A stretch of 32,339 bases of DNA from Actinomycetes bacterium (GCA_025363815.1 JANYLB010000035.1:1-32339); one strand, 5' to 3'. Counted from the stretch's first letter, positions 1 to 8,352 are shown. Numbers and translations are program-made. Notes: a model not told the origin generated them from the letters alone.

Positions 1-890
1 TCGGGGTTCGCCGCCGCGAGGATCGCCACGCCCTCGGCGCGGCCCGATCCCACCGCCGGGTGATCGTCGAGCGGCCGCCCGTCGGCGTGGGTCACGGTCG
101 CGCCGGCCTCGGCCGCGATCAATGCTGCAGCGGCGATGTCATAGGGGAAGTTGGTGCAGACCGCGCCCTCCCCCACCCGCAGGAACTCGGGTTCGGTCTC
201 GGGGATCTCATCGACGACGCGGCGACCGACGTCTACGTATGCGTCGAGCTGGCCGGTGAGGATCCGGGTGAGATCGAATGTGGCCGAACCGAGGTCGAAG
301 TATCCGCCGCCGAGGCTGCAGCCGTCGGCAAGCTCCTCGAGCACAATCGCGAGGGGCAAAGAGGGCCGACCACGGAGCCCGGCGGTCCAGTAGAGGCCGG
401 ACAGGTCGGTATTTGTTGACAGCGCAGCTTCAATCCGCGTCCCGTCGGCGCGCTCGGCGTGAGCGCCGTCGCCCCGGCGAGCCCAGAACCGTTGCCCGGT
501 CTTGATCTCGTGCACCACCCCGAAGCTCACATCACCGAGCGTGGCGTCTTCGCGCGGCGGAGCGACCGCCACTGAGACGCAGCACGACTCGAAACCCGCG
601 GCCGCAGGGCGAGTGCCGTCGACGGGGTCTACAACAAAGAACGCACGGGGTTTTCCGAACGTCATCAATCCGAGATCCTCGGAGTAGAAGCCGATGTTGC
701 CGACGGCGCGCAGCTGCTTTTCGAGGACCCGTTCCGCGACCTCGTCGATAGCAAGGGTGGCGTCGCCGCCGGGCGCGCTGCCGACCCGCAAGCGCGAACG
801 GGCCAGGCCGAGGTGGGGAACGACCGCGTCACGGATGTTCGAGGCGAGGTCGAGCGCGAGCGCTTCCATCTCCGAATACGTGTCGTTCAT
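1..890 (-). CDS. Inositol monophosphatase / fructose-1,6-bisphosphatase family protein (3' end missing)
   Basis: Mg2+-dependent sugar-phosphate phosphatase of the inositol monophosphatase superfamily; about 296 codons are present and the C-terminus runs off base 1. Seen: a GGDATLAIDE segment near residues 41-50 as in archaeal-type IMPase/FBPases, the acidic pair E71-D72 (SED in place of the usual GEE), the signature DPVDGT at residues 88-93, and YDIAAAALI near the end, equivalent to the WDxAAG metal and substrate motif. The ATG at 888-890 overlaps the pimA stop in an ATGA, so the two are probably translationally coupled. Known role of the family: release of inositol or sugar from its phosphate. 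Inference: it helps balance inositol and inositol-1-phosphate, which feed phosphatidylinositol and mycothiol synthesis encoded nearby. The true substrate (inositol-1-phosphate or fructose-1,6-bisphosphate) cannot be decided from sequence. Confidence 0.85.
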   Translation of the reverse strand, partial: MNDTYSEMEALALDLASNIRDAVVPHLGLARSRLRVGSAPGGDATLAIDEVAERVLEKQLRAVGNIGFYSEDLGLMTFGKPRAFFVVDPVDGTRPAAAGFESCCVSVAVAPPREDATLGDVSFGVVHEIKTGQRFWARRGDGAHAERADGTRIEAALSTNTDLSGLYWTAGLRGRPSLPLAIVLEELADGCSLGGGYFDLGSATFDLTRILTGQLDAYVDVGRRVVDEIPETEPEFLRVGEGAVCTNFPYDIAAAALIAAEAGATVTHADGRPLDDHPAVGSGRAEGVAILAAANP

Positions 891-2002
891 CGATTCGCCG
901 CTCTCCGATTGGTAGGGGGCGCGCAGGCGATGGCCGACTCGTACACGGCGACGAAGCGCGCTGCGAGCCGAGTCATGGAGAACTCGGCGGTGCGGCGCTG
1001 CCCTGCGGCCGCGAGCTCGGCGCGACGATCGGGATCGTCGACGAGACGCCGAATCGCATGGCGCAACGAATCCGCGTCGCCCGGAGCCGTCATGAGCGCC
1101 TCGACATCGGGGCGGGCGACGTTGCGGTAACCCGGGATGTCGGATGCCACCACCGCGGTGGTGGCGGCCATCGCTTCGAGCAGCACCACACCAAACGATT
1201 CACCTGAGATCGCGGGGGCGCAGAAGATCGCCGCGCCGCGCATGCGTCGGGCCTTCTCGTCGTCGCGGATGCGACCGATCCACTCGACCCCCGCGACTTT
1301 GCGAGCCTTGAGGATCGCAGTCTCCGGTCCGTCGCTCGCGACCCAGAGCACCGCCTCGCGATCGATGTCGGTCCACGCGTCCAGAAGCACGCTGAGGCCC
1401 TTGCGAGGCTCGTGTCGCCCGACGAACAGGACCGCCGGCACCGACGACGGCCAGGGATCTGCTTGGGCGAACGGCGCGACGTCGACACCATTAGGAAGAA
1501 CCCAGTAGCTCCCACCGAGCGACTCCTGCGCGGTGCGACGGGCGTCTTCGGAGACGGCAGTTCGAATCGTGAGTCGCTTCGCGATACCGGCCGCAGGTTT
1601 GCGGAGGTAGCGATAGAACGAGTCGCGGCGTTCCGCCGACATGTGGAACGTTCCCACCGACGGGATGATCGTGCCGAGCAACGCCGCGGATGTCGGCCCC
1701 GGGACGAGCGGCTCGTGCAGGTGCAGCACATCGGGCTCGAAGCCACGCAGGGCTTCGAGGGTTCGCTGCGCGGCGACCTTTCCCGGCGCGATCGGCGAGA
1801 TCGATCCGTTGCTCTCGACCTTCGTGCTCGGCCCGACGGACATGACGAATGGCGTGGGCGGCGGCCCGTCGCACGGAGCGAGCACGCGCGCGTCGTGGCC
1901 GAGCTCTCGTAGCGCCCGCGCCAGGCCCAGTACCTGGCCTTGTACGCCGCCCGGGATCGAGAGCGAGTACGGGCAGATCATCGCCACCCTCACCGACGAC
2001 AC
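887..2002 (-). CDS. pimA: Phosphatidylinositol mannosyltransferase PimA-like (GT4)
   Basis: Transfers mannose from GDP-mannose to phosphatidylinositol on the cytoplasmic face of the membrane, the first step of phosphatidylinositol mannoside synthesis. Seen: the PimA N-terminus with MICPYSLSIPGGVQGQVLGL, the VGTFHMS segment, GRHEPRKG before the donor domain, and the GT4 EX7E motif (ESFGVVLLE). The frame is open up to a GTG at 2056, but the family fold begins at VRVAMICPYS. I therefore chose the GTG at 2002; GTGs at 2017 and 1993 are equally possible and none has a clear Shine-Dalgarno. An 11-bp tandem duplication (2000-2025) lies over the start region. It follows the acyltransferase gene and overlaps the phosphatase gene by 4 bases. 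Identity rests on N-terminal similarity plus the mycobacterial gene order thrS-HIT-pgsA-acyltransferase-pimA. Confidence 0.88.
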   Translation of the reverse strand: MSSVRVAMICPYSLSIPGGVQGQVLGLARALRELGHDARVLAPCDGPPPTPFVMSVGPSTKVESNGSISPIAPGKVAAQRTLEALRGFEPDVLHLHEPLVPGPTSAALLGTIIPSVGTFHMSAERRDSFYRYLRKPAAGIAKRLTIRTAVSEDARRTAQESLGGSYWVLPNGVDVAPFAQADPWPSSVPAVLFVGRHEPRKGLSVLLDAWTDIDREAVLWVASDGPETAILKARKVAGVEWIGRIRDDEKARRMRGAAIFCAPAISGESFGVVLLEAMAATTAVVASDIPGYRNVARPDVEALMTAPGDADSLRHAIRRLVDDPDRRAELAAAGQRRTAEFSMTRLAARFVAVYESAIACAPPTNRRAANR

Positions 2003-2025
2003 CCAATAGGGCGCCACCCAATAGG
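2000..2025. repeat. 11-bp tandem duplication (15-bp period) at the pimA start
   Basis: CACCCAATAGG occurs at 2000-2010 and 2015-2025 on the plus strand. Read on the minus strand, each copy is CCTATTGGGTG and ends in an in-frame GTG (start candidates 2017 and 2002). The duplication translates as Tyr-Trp-Val twice, upstream of the conserved PimA fold. Confidence 0.75.
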
Positions 2026-2033
2026 ACGCCTGC

Positions 2034-2930
2034 TCATGCGACCGCCGCCCGGTCACTTGGCCAGTTCGGTTGCATGACGTGCCACTGCGTCGGTTCGGCG
2101 CGAATGAACTCCTCGAAGCGACCTGCCAGGACCTGGGTGATCCTGGTCACGTCGTCACGCAGTCGACCTTCGCGTTCAAGCGGCACGGGAGGACCAATCC
2201 GCGCGAAGTGGTGGCCGCGCGGTCGAAAGTAGACCGTCATCGGAACCAGCGGCGCACCTGAGCGCAGAGCGAGCATCGCCGGACCGGCCGGAAGGGTCGT
2301 CCGTTCGCCGAAGAACTCGACCTCTACGCCGTCGCCGGTGATGTCGCGATCGGCCATCAGACAGACGACCCTGTTGTCAGCAAGAGTGCGCGCGACCGCG
2401 GCGCCGGCATCGGGGCCGAGCGCGATGACCTCCATCCCGGCGTCGCGCCGCACTCGCACGAACCAATCGAAAAGCTCCGGGGGTTCCACTGCCTCCACCA
2501 CGACCGACGGTGGCCGACCCATGCGGCCGGCGAACCAGCCCGCGGCGAAGTCGAAGCCTCCGAGATGCGGCAGCGCGAGCACGACGCCCTTGCCCGCATC
2601 GAGACCCGCCTTGATGTAGTCGAAGCCCTCCGTCTCGAACCGGGCCTGGACCGACGCCGGATCGCGCACGTCTCTCGGCAGTCGGAAGAGCTCGAGCCAG
2701 TACCGGCCGTAAGACGCGAAGCACTCGCTGACGGCCCGGCGGAGCTCCACGCCCTGCAGGGCCCGGTCGGTCGCCCGGCCGAGGTTCTTCTCGATCATTC
2801 GACGGCGCTGCGGCATTGCATGGGCGGCCGCCCGTCCGAGAACGCGAGCGGTCGGTTCGGCAACTGAGCCGGGAAGGGCCTGAGCGAGCGCGGCGGCGCT
2901 GCGGTAGGCGATGTATGCCGGGTGTGGCAA
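2034..2930 (-). CDS. patA: Phosphatidylinositol mannoside acyltransferase (LpxL/HtrB family)
   Basis: Membrane-associated acyltransferase that acylates the mannose of PIM1/PIM2 using acyl-CoA. Seen: the HX4D catalytic motif in LPHLGGFD (His about residue 122 from the chosen start), a second conserved block FFGERTTLPAGPAMLA, and the family C-terminal signature PTQWHVMQPNWP. The frame is open to a GTG at 3014, which would overlap pgsA by 79 bases. The TTG at 2930, five bases past the pgsA stop, puts the start just before the conserved HPAYIAYR segment. A CTG at 2939 overlapping the pgsA stop is another option. Context pgsA-patA-pimA matches the mycobacterial PIM operon (Rv2612c-Rv2611c-Rv2610c). 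The assignment is firm for family and context; the acyl acceptor is inferred. Confidence 0.85.
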   Translation of the reverse strand: MPHPAYIAYRSAAALAQALPGSVAEPTARVLGRAAAHAMPQRRRMIEKNLGRATDRALQGVELRRAVSECFASYGRYWLELFRLPRDVRDPASVQARFETEGFDYIKAGLDAGKGVVLALPHLGGFDFAAGWFAGRMGRPPSVVVEAVEPPELFDWFVRVRRDAGMEVIALGPDAGAAVARTLADNRVVCLMADRDITGDGVEVEFFGERTTLPAGPAMLALRSGAPLVPMTVYFRPRGHHFARIGPPVPLEREGRLRDDVTRITQVLAGRFEEFIRAEPTQWHVMQPNWPSDRAAVA

Positions 2931-2935
2931 CGGAG

Positions 2936-3694
2936 TCAGGGCCGGGAGCTGCGCCGGGCAGGACGCGTGTGCGTCGGGCCGCGACTGTCTCCGGCCGTGC
3001 GCCTGGCGTCCCACCAGGCTGTGAGCCCGCGGCCCTCGTCACCTTCGGCAAGGTCGATATCTTCGTCGTCGGTGCGACGGTGACGCACCAGCCGGAGCCG
3101 GCGGACCCGCGGGGCGGGGGTGTCGCTCGCCTGGCGCCAAACGACAACGAACCGTTGGATCGCGGTGAAGGACATGAGCACGACCATCAGCCACAGCACC
3201 GGGACGAGGATGTTGAACGTCAGGCCGACCCCGAGCACGACCATACGCTCGGCCCGCTCCATGAGGCCGCCCTTGGCGGAGTACCCGAGGCCTTCGGCGC
3301 GCGCTCGCTCGTAGGAGATCAGCATCGCCAGAGCCGCGGCAGCAAAGGCCAGCACCGGGAGGTGCGCGCTCTGGCTCGCGAGGTACCAGGCGCACCCACC
3401 GAACACGACTGCGTCGGAGACCCGATCGGTGACGGAGTCGAAGAACGCGCCCCTGGGGCTCGCCTCACCACTGGTACGGGCGACGCTGCCATCGAGGAGA
3501 TCGATCACCCCGCTCGCGATCAGACCGAGTACCGCCCAGCGAAGCTCGCCGATCGCGATGAGCCACGCGGTGAGCCCGGAGCATGCGAGCCCGACGATGG
3601 TCAGACCGTTGGCGGTGATCCCGACGCGCCGCAGCGACCTGCCCACGGGAGCGAGGGCATTGCCGATTCCGGTACGCAGCCGTGCGTCAAGCAT
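2936..3694 (-). CDS. pgsA: CDP-alcohol phosphatidyltransferase, probable phosphatidylinositol phosphate synthase
   Basis: Integral membrane enzyme that joins CDP-diacylglycerol and (probably) inositol-1-phosphate to give phosphatidylinositol phosphate, the precursor of phosphatidylinositol and PIMs. Seen: the complete family motif D-x2-DG-x2-AR-x8-G-x3-D-x3-D at residues 65-90 (DLLDGSVAR, then GAFFDSVTD), several hydrophobic helices, and a hydrophilic, Arg-rich C-terminal tail of about 55 residues that is longer than usual. The start is ATG at 3694. The upstream 185 bases separate it from the divergent lipoprotein gene. I saw no convincing promoter there. The inositol-phosphate specificity is inferred from the neighbouring pimA and acyltransferase genes; a phosphatidylglycerolphosphate synthase is less likely in this context. 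Confidence 0.88.
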   Translation of the reverse strand: MLDARLRTGIGNALAPVGRSLRRVGITANGLTIVGLACSGLTAWLIAIGELRWAVLGLIASGVIDLLDGSVARTSGEASPRGAFFDSVTDRVSDAVVFGGCAWYLASQSAHLPVLAFAAAALAMLISYERARAEGLGYSAKGGLMERAERMVVLGVGLTFNILVPVLWLMVVLMSFTAIQRFVVVWRQASDTPAPRVRRLRLVRHRRTDDEDIDLAEGDEGRGLTAWWDARRTAGDSRGPTHTRPARRSSRP

Positions 3695-3879
3695 CGGTTC
3701 TGCTCAAGGCTCGGCCGGATGCGGGGCCAGAAATACAGCCCGTCACGGAGTGTGGTCCCTTCATGGCGGTCGTTTTGAGGTTAGCACGGCGACCCCCGAC
3801 CGAAGGCTCCCCCGGTGAGGCTGGCCGCGGCTCGGCATCCGGGTCCATACTGCCTGCTTCTACGGAATGGGGCGGTCGC

Positions 3880-5274
3880 ATGGAGCACAGGTTCACGAGC
3901 TCGCGCGTGGGAGTTGCGGTGCTCGCGCTGGCCGCCCTCGTCGCCGCGGGGTGCTCGATCGTCAATTACCCGAGCCCCGGCCGCACTGTGGACCCGTCGA
4001 CGCCCCTCACCGCGTCGGTGTCGGCTCACCCCAAGGGAACCGACACACTTCCGGTCCCACCCCTCACCGGGGAAGGGCTGCTCCGCCTGCGGATGTCGGG
4101 GCCGGGAACGAGCTGGGTCGACCCGGCCAACACGTCGGTCGTGGTGGAGGCGGCCGTCGACGGCGGCCTGCACCAAACCTTCGTGCTGTTCGCCGGCGCG
4201 GCCCCCTATTCCTACAGCGGATTCACGGGTCCGCTCGCGACGGGACCGCACGACGTCACCGTGTCGGTACGCCCCGATCTCTCGGTGACCACCGCCACCC
4301 CCACCGCGCTCGTTCTGAGCATCGAGCTCGTAGTCGTACCGCCGTCGGATCCCGACTATCTCGCGCTCGCGCACGCGCCGGTGCTGTACGGGCGGGGCGT
4401 GAACGCGCACAGCGACACACCGCTAATCACCTACGGCGAGTCGTCGCCCCAGGGTGGCGGCACGCGCATCGAGTACACCCAGATCTGGAGCAACGAAGAC
4501 GCCGGAACCGGGATCGCGCCGGTCCTTCTCTGGGGAGGATACGGGCGCACCACCGACATAGAGACCACTGTGATCCTCAACCTCGACGCGAACGGCGCGG
4601 TCACGTCGGGGCAGTACCAGACCTGTGCGGCATGCGGACCCAATTACCCCGAGAACCAGGTCGGACTCGACCACAGCTATGCCCCGTTTGCCGGGTCCTA
4701 CTTCGGCGGCCATCCGATTGTTCGCGACGCCACCGGGAACAACGTGCTCAAGGACGCGGGCACGACAGCGTTCCGGTTCCAGAGCGCGTTGAGCTCGCCA
4801 CCGGCGACCGGCCAGACCCGCGAGTCGGCGATGGATGCCTCACCGGTGGCGAACCGGGTGATGGCACAGGAAATGCGGCGGGAGCAGGCGACCTACTCCG
4901 AGGACCCGCTCTTGTTGGCCGCCGGTGACGCCCGCCAGTACGCGATCGTCGACCTCGACACCACGCCCGTCGGCACCACCGCGGTAGGCGTCTCGATCAA
5001 GCTGAAGGGCGACCCCTACCGCTACGCGAACGACTTCGGCGGAGGGAACCCCTTCTTCTACACCGGCGGTCACAATCGCACCGCGGTGAAGCTTCCCCTC
5101 GATTGGCAGGCCCGCGGGATCGCCCAGATCCGCCTGGTCCTCTACCCCGCCGTGCCCGCGCCGGCGACACCGCCGACGATCGCGGTGCAGCGCTTTCGGG
5201 TGCTCGAGATCCACAGTGACTACTCGACCGCCTACCGGTCGTCGCTGCCCGTGCCCTCCGTGGTCAGCCCGTAG
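3880..5274 (+). CDS. Unknown secreted lipoprotein, 464 aa
   Basis: I do not recognise a characterised family. Seen: a start at ATG 3880 giving a short basic N-terminus, a hydrophobic stretch and a lipobox ending AAGC with Cys25, so export and lipid anchoring are predicted. Residues about 60-160 are Val/Thr/Ser-rich and look like a beta-sandwich. A second region holds LAHAPVLYGRG, IEYTQIWSNEDAGTG and a CxxC (TCAACGPNY), loosely reminiscent of secreted Vps62-like domains, but I would not assign that. The frame is open further upstream to 3682, but only the 3880 start yields a signal peptide. It is divergent from pgsA and convergent with the next gene, whose 3' end it overlaps by 43 bases. It interrupts the HIT-pgsA adjacency seen in mycobacteria. 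Confidence 0.8.
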   Translation: MEHRFTSSRVGVAVLALAALVAAGCSIVNYPSPGRTVDPSTPLTASVSAHPKGTDTLPVPPLTGEGLLRLRMSGPGTSWVDPANTSVVVEAAVDGGLHQTFVLFAGAAPYSYSGFTGPLATGPHDVTVSVRPDLSVTTATPTALVLSIELVVVPPSDPDYLALAHAPVLYGRGVNAHSDTPLITYGESSPQGGGTRIEYTQIWSNEDAGTGIAPVLLWGGYGRTTDIETTVILNLDANGAVTSGQYQTCAACGPNYPENQVGLDHSYAPFAGSYFGGHPIVRDATGNNVLKDAGTTAFRFQSALSSPPATGQTRESAMDASPVANRVMAQEMRREQATYSEDPLLLAAGDARQYAIVDLDTTPVGTTAVGVSIKLKGDPYRYANDFGGGNPFFYTGGHNRTAVKLPLDWQARGIAQIRLVLYPAVPAPATPPTIAVQRFRVLEIHSDYSTAYRSSLPVPSVVSP

Positions 5275-5750
5275 CTCGACCAGTCTTCGGGGTTCCGTTC
5301 GGTGTACTCCCCCATGACGTGCCCGTCGACGGCGTCGAGCTCCACCAGGCCACGAAGGCTCGGAGGATCGTCGGCGCTGTAGAGAAGCATCCGCCACGCG
5401 GGGCGGCTCAACAGGCCACGCCAGGCGAGCTGCGCCGACGCGTGACCTACCGGGAACCCGACCGTGCGTGACGCAACTGCGAGCGCTTCGGTCTGGTCGA
5501 CCCCGAGGTGCCACCCTGCGGCGAAGCTGTAGACGCCGATGACGCCTACCAGGATCGCTGCGGCGGCCAGACCTCGGTTGCCGCTGACGAACCAACCGAG
5601 CAAAGCGCCCGCGGCGATGATGAAGTAGAGAGTCGCCGCGATGCGTCGTCGGCGAATGTCGGGGAACGTGTACGGGCCGACGTACGCGGTGACGTCGAGA
5701 TCGTCGGGCAGCGCGTCGGAGTACTCGGGATCGGCCGGGCCCTCGGTCAT
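5232..5750 (-). CDS. Hypothetical two-helix membrane protein, 172 aa
   Basis: Unrecognised. Seen: an acidic N-terminus, two adjacent hydrophobic helices at about residues 37-57 and 62-80 separated by SGNRG, then a soluble C-terminal domain of about 90 residues with HASAQLAWRGLLSRPAWRMLLYS and DGHVMGEYTERNPEDW. That second part looks conserved (Trp, Arg and acidic positions) but fits no family I can name. The ATG at 5750 lies nine bases after the HIT gene stop, so it is probably the third gene of the thrS-HIT operon. Its last 14 codons overlap, antisense, the end of the lipoprotein gene. A role linked to the lipoprotein or to membrane lipid metabolism is possible from position only. Confidence 0.75.
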   Translation of the reverse strand: MTEGPADPEYSDALPDDLDVTAYVGPYTFPDIRRRRIAATLYFIIAAGALLGWFVSGNRGLAAAAILVGVIGVYSFAAGWHLGVDQTEALAVASRTVGFPVGHASAQLAWRGLLSRPAWRMLLYSADDPPSLRGLVELDAVDGHVMGEYTERNPEDWSSYGLTTEGTGSDDR

Positions 5751-5759
5751 CTCAGCACG

Positions 5760-6257
5760 CTACCCGGGCCACGACAGGCGCAGCTTCTCGTAGCTGTGGC
5801 GCAACGACTCGGGCAGCACCCTCGTCTCCGCAACCGCGGTCATGAAGTTGGTGTCGCCGTTCCAACGCGGCAATGCGTGGACGTGAACGTGACCAGGCAC
5901 GCCTGCCCCGCCAGCCCGGCCGATGTTGACGCCGACATTGATCCCCTCGGGTTGGTACACGGCGTCGATTGCGGCCGTCGCGCGTTGGGTCGCGTGCATC
6001 AGCGCCGCTGCTTCGTCGGGGGTGAGCGCGGCGAGAGTCGCTACATGACGGGTCGGAACTGCCATAACGTGGCCCGAGGCGTAGGGGTACGCGTTCATCA
6101 CTGTGAAACTGTGCTCGGCCCGTTCGAGGATCATCGCCTCGTCGTCATCCATCACGGCCAGGCCCTCGAAGAGACAGCCCTTACCGGCCGGCTCGGCAAC
6201 GATGCGCTCGATGTACTCCGAACGCCAACCGGCCCAGAGCCTTTCGAACCCCGTCAC
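5760..6257 (-). CDS. HIT-family hydrolase/phosphorylase (Ap4A phosphorylase-like, Rv2613c type)
   Basis: Nucleotide-binding HIT protein of 165 residues. Seen: the histidine triad HVHVH at 123-127 followed by ALPRWNGDTNFM, the extended actinobacterial form of the motif, and the substrate-side segment SGHVMAVPTRHV at 61-72. The mycobacterial orthologue in the same position, between thrS and pgsA, is a diadenosine tetraphosphate phosphorylase; Ap4A is a by-product of aminoacyl-tRNA synthetases, which fits its place directly behind thrS. The GTG start at 6257 lies five bases after the thrS stop. The reaction (phosphorolysis versus hydrolysis) is inferred from synteny. Confidence 0.85.
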   Translation of the reverse strand: MTGFERLWAGWRSEYIERIVAEPAGKGCLFEGLAVMDDDEAMILERAEHSFTVMNAYPYASGHVMAVPTRHVATLAALTPDEAAALMHATQRATAAIDAVYQPEGINVGVNIGRAGGAGVPGHVHVHALPRWNGDTNFMTAVAETRVLPESLRHSYEKLRLSWPG

Positions 6258-6262
6258 TCGGT

Positions 6263-8254
6263 TCAGATCCGTTCGAGCAGACGGGCCGCGAGCCGGGCGA
6301 TGAAGGCGTCGACAGTCACGTCGCGCTCCGGGTGCTCACTCCCCCGCTCGTTCACTCCGACCGTGCCGTTCTGCGCGTCGGAATCACCGACGACGGCCAC
6401 GTACGGGATCTTGTCGGTCTTCGCCTTGCGGACCCGCGCGCCGAGCGTGTCGGCGCGGGCATCGAGGACCTCGACCCGCAACCCCTCAGATCTCAAGCGG
6501 TCGGCGATGCGAAACGCGTACGGCTCGTGGCGATCGGCAACGGGAAGCAAGCTCACCTGCACCGGCGCGAGCCAGAGCGGGAACGCGCCGGCGTAATGCT
6601 CGAGCAGCACGCCGAAGAAGCGCTCGATCGATCCGAACAACGCCCGATGGATCATTATCGGGCGGTGCCGTTCGTTGTCGGCCCCCACGTAGTGGAGGTC
6701 GAAGCGCTGCGGGAGCTGGAAGTCGAGCTGGATCGTCGACATCTGCCAGGTCCGGCCGATGGCGTCCCTGGCCTGCACCGAGATCTTGGGGCCGTAGAAC
6801 GCGCCCCCGCCGATGTCCATCACAACCTCGAGCCCGGCGTCCACCGCGGCAAGCCGCAATGCCTCGGTCGCTTCGTCCCACTCGGCATCGGTGCCGACGG
6901 CCTTCGCCTCCGGCTTCGTCGACAGTTCCAGGTAGAAGTCGTCGAGCCCGTAGTCGCGCAACAGGCCGAGCACGAAGTCGAGCAACGACGGAAGTTCCTC
7001 GGCGATCTGCTCCTTGGTGCAGAAGATGTGCGCGTCGTCCTGGGTCATGCCCCTGACTCGGGTGAGACCGTGGACCACACCTGACTTCTCGTATCGGTAC
7101 ACCGTCCCGAACTCGAAGTACCGCAGCGGAAGGTCGCGATAGGACCTGGTGCGGCTCTTGTAGATGAGGATGTGGAACGGGCAGTTCATCGGCTTGAGGT
7201 AGTACTCGGTGCCGCCGTCGAGCTCCATTGGCGGGAACATGCCCTCGGCGAACCACTGGAGGTGGCCCGAGGTCTCGAACAGGTCACGCTTGGTGATGTG
7301 CGGTGAGTAGACGAACTCATAGCCCGCGGCCTCGTGACGCGAACGCGAGTAGTCCTCCATCACCTTGCGGATAATTCCGCCCTTGGGATGGAACACCGCA
7401 AGACCCGAACCGATCTCGTCGGGGAACGAGAACAGGTCGAGCTCGGCCCCGAGCTTGCGGTGGTCGCGCCGCTCGGCTTCTTCGAGCCGATGCAGATGTT
7501 CATCGAGCGCCTTCTTCGACTCCCACGCGGTTCCGTAGATCCGCTGGAGCATCGGACGCTTCTCGTCGCCACGCCAATACGCGCCGGCGACCTTGGTGAG
7601 CTTGAACGCGCCGAGTTTTGCGGTCGACGGCACGTGTGGACCTCGGCAGAGATCGATGTAGGCCTCGGACCCGTCGGCGTGGACGTTGCGATACACGCCG
7701 ACCGTGCCGTCGTCGCCGATCTCGGACGCGTCCTCTCCCGCACCACCCTGGGCTCGCACGCGTTCGATGATCTCTACCTTGTAGGGCTGGTCGGCAAAAA
7801 GGGCCTTGCCGGCCTCGGGGTCGAGCTCGTCCCGCAAGAAGGGTTGGTCCTCCTTGATGATCTCGCGCATGCGCGCCTCGATGCGCTCGAGGTCGGTGTC
7901 GGAGAAGTGCGCGCCGTCGGCCAGCTCGAAGTCGTAGTAAAAGCCGTCCGCGATCGAAGGGCCGATCGCGTACTTCGCGCCGGGGAACAGGTCGAAGACA
8001 GCCTGGGCCATCAGGTGCGACGACGAGTGCCGCAACACCTCACGACCCGCATCGGAATCGGCGGTGACGATCGCTACGGCGGCGTCGTGATCGATCGGAC
8101 GGTTCAGATCGACCAGTTCGCCGTCGACCATCGCGGCAACCGCCGCCTTGGCGAGGCCTCTGCCGATCGATGCCGCGACATCGAACGCCGTCGCGCCCGT
8201 GGGGAGATCCTTGGTCGAGCCGTCGGGCAGGGTGATCGTGAGTTGGTCAGGCAT
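6263..8254 (-). CDS. thrS: Threonyl-tRNA synthetase
   Basis: Class II synthetase charging tRNA-Thr, 663 residues, the normal length. Domains in order: N-terminal TGS domain (about 1-62), the editing/SAD domain with H76-SSS-H80, the class II catalytic core with the zinc ligand Cys in MNCPFH, motif 2 around RYEKSGVVHGLTRVRG, motif 3 with the MIHRALFGSIERF segment, and a C-terminal anticodon-binding domain (from about 560). The start is ATG 8254. No Shine-Dalgarno is evident; a TAGGCT hexamer nine bases upstream suggests a very short leader. It is the first gene of the minus-strand run thrS-HIT-membrane protein. Confidence 0.97.
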   Translation of the reverse strand: MPDQLTITLPDGSTKDLPTGATAFDVAASIGRGLAKAAVAAMVDGELVDLNRPIDHDAAVAIVTADSDAGREVLRHSSSHLMAQAVFDLFPGAKYAIGPSIADGFYYDFELADGAHFSDTDLERIEARMREIIKEDQPFLRDELDPEAGKALFADQPYKVEIIERVRAQGGAGEDASEIGDDGTVGVYRNVHADGSEAYIDLCRGPHVPSTAKLGAFKLTKVAGAYWRGDEKRPMLQRIYGTAWESKKALDEHLHRLEEAERRDHRKLGAELDLFSFPDEIGSGLAVFHPKGGIIRKVMEDYSRSRHEAAGYEFVYSPHITKRDLFETSGHLQWFAEGMFPPMELDGGTEYYLKPMNCPFHILIYKSRTRSYRDLPLRYFEFGTVYRYEKSGVVHGLTRVRGMTQDDAHIFCTKEQIAEELPSLLDFVLGLLRDYGLDDFYLELSTKPEAKAVGTDAEWDEATEALRLAAVDAGLEVVMDIGGGAFYGPKISVQARDAIGRTWQMSTIQLDFQLPQRFDLHYVGADNERHRPIMIHRALFGSIERFFGVLLEHYAGAFPLWLAPVQVSLLPVADRHEPYAFRIADRLRSEGLRVEVLDARADTLGARVRKAKTDKIPYVAVVGDSDAQNGTVGVNERGSEHPERDVTVDAFIARLAARLLERI

Positions 8255-8263
8255 CAGCGGTTC

Positions 8264-8306
8264 AGCCTAACGGCGACTACATTCCGCCCTGGCCAGATTG
8301 GCATTC
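8264..8306 (-). promoter_or_regulatory. Possible thrS promoter with an 11-bp palindromic element
   Basis: On the minus strand a TAGGCT hexamer (8264-8269) lies nine bases before the thrS ATG and could be a -10 element. Upstream, GCCAGATTGGC at 8292-8302 (GCCA-N3-TGGC) followed by ATTC matches, with one mismatch over 15 bases, the element before divIVA at 24496-24510. No TTGACA-like -35 is present. Confidence 0.35.
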
Positions 8307-8352
8307 CGCCGGGCCCCATTTGGTGGGCGGTAATTCGAGGGGAGCACCAGAG

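Noticed and set aside
8280..8310. 9-bp direct repeat CATTCCGCC (22-bp period)
   Set aside because: Short and GC-biased; not tied to any start or operator and likely by chance, apart from the palindrome reported separately.
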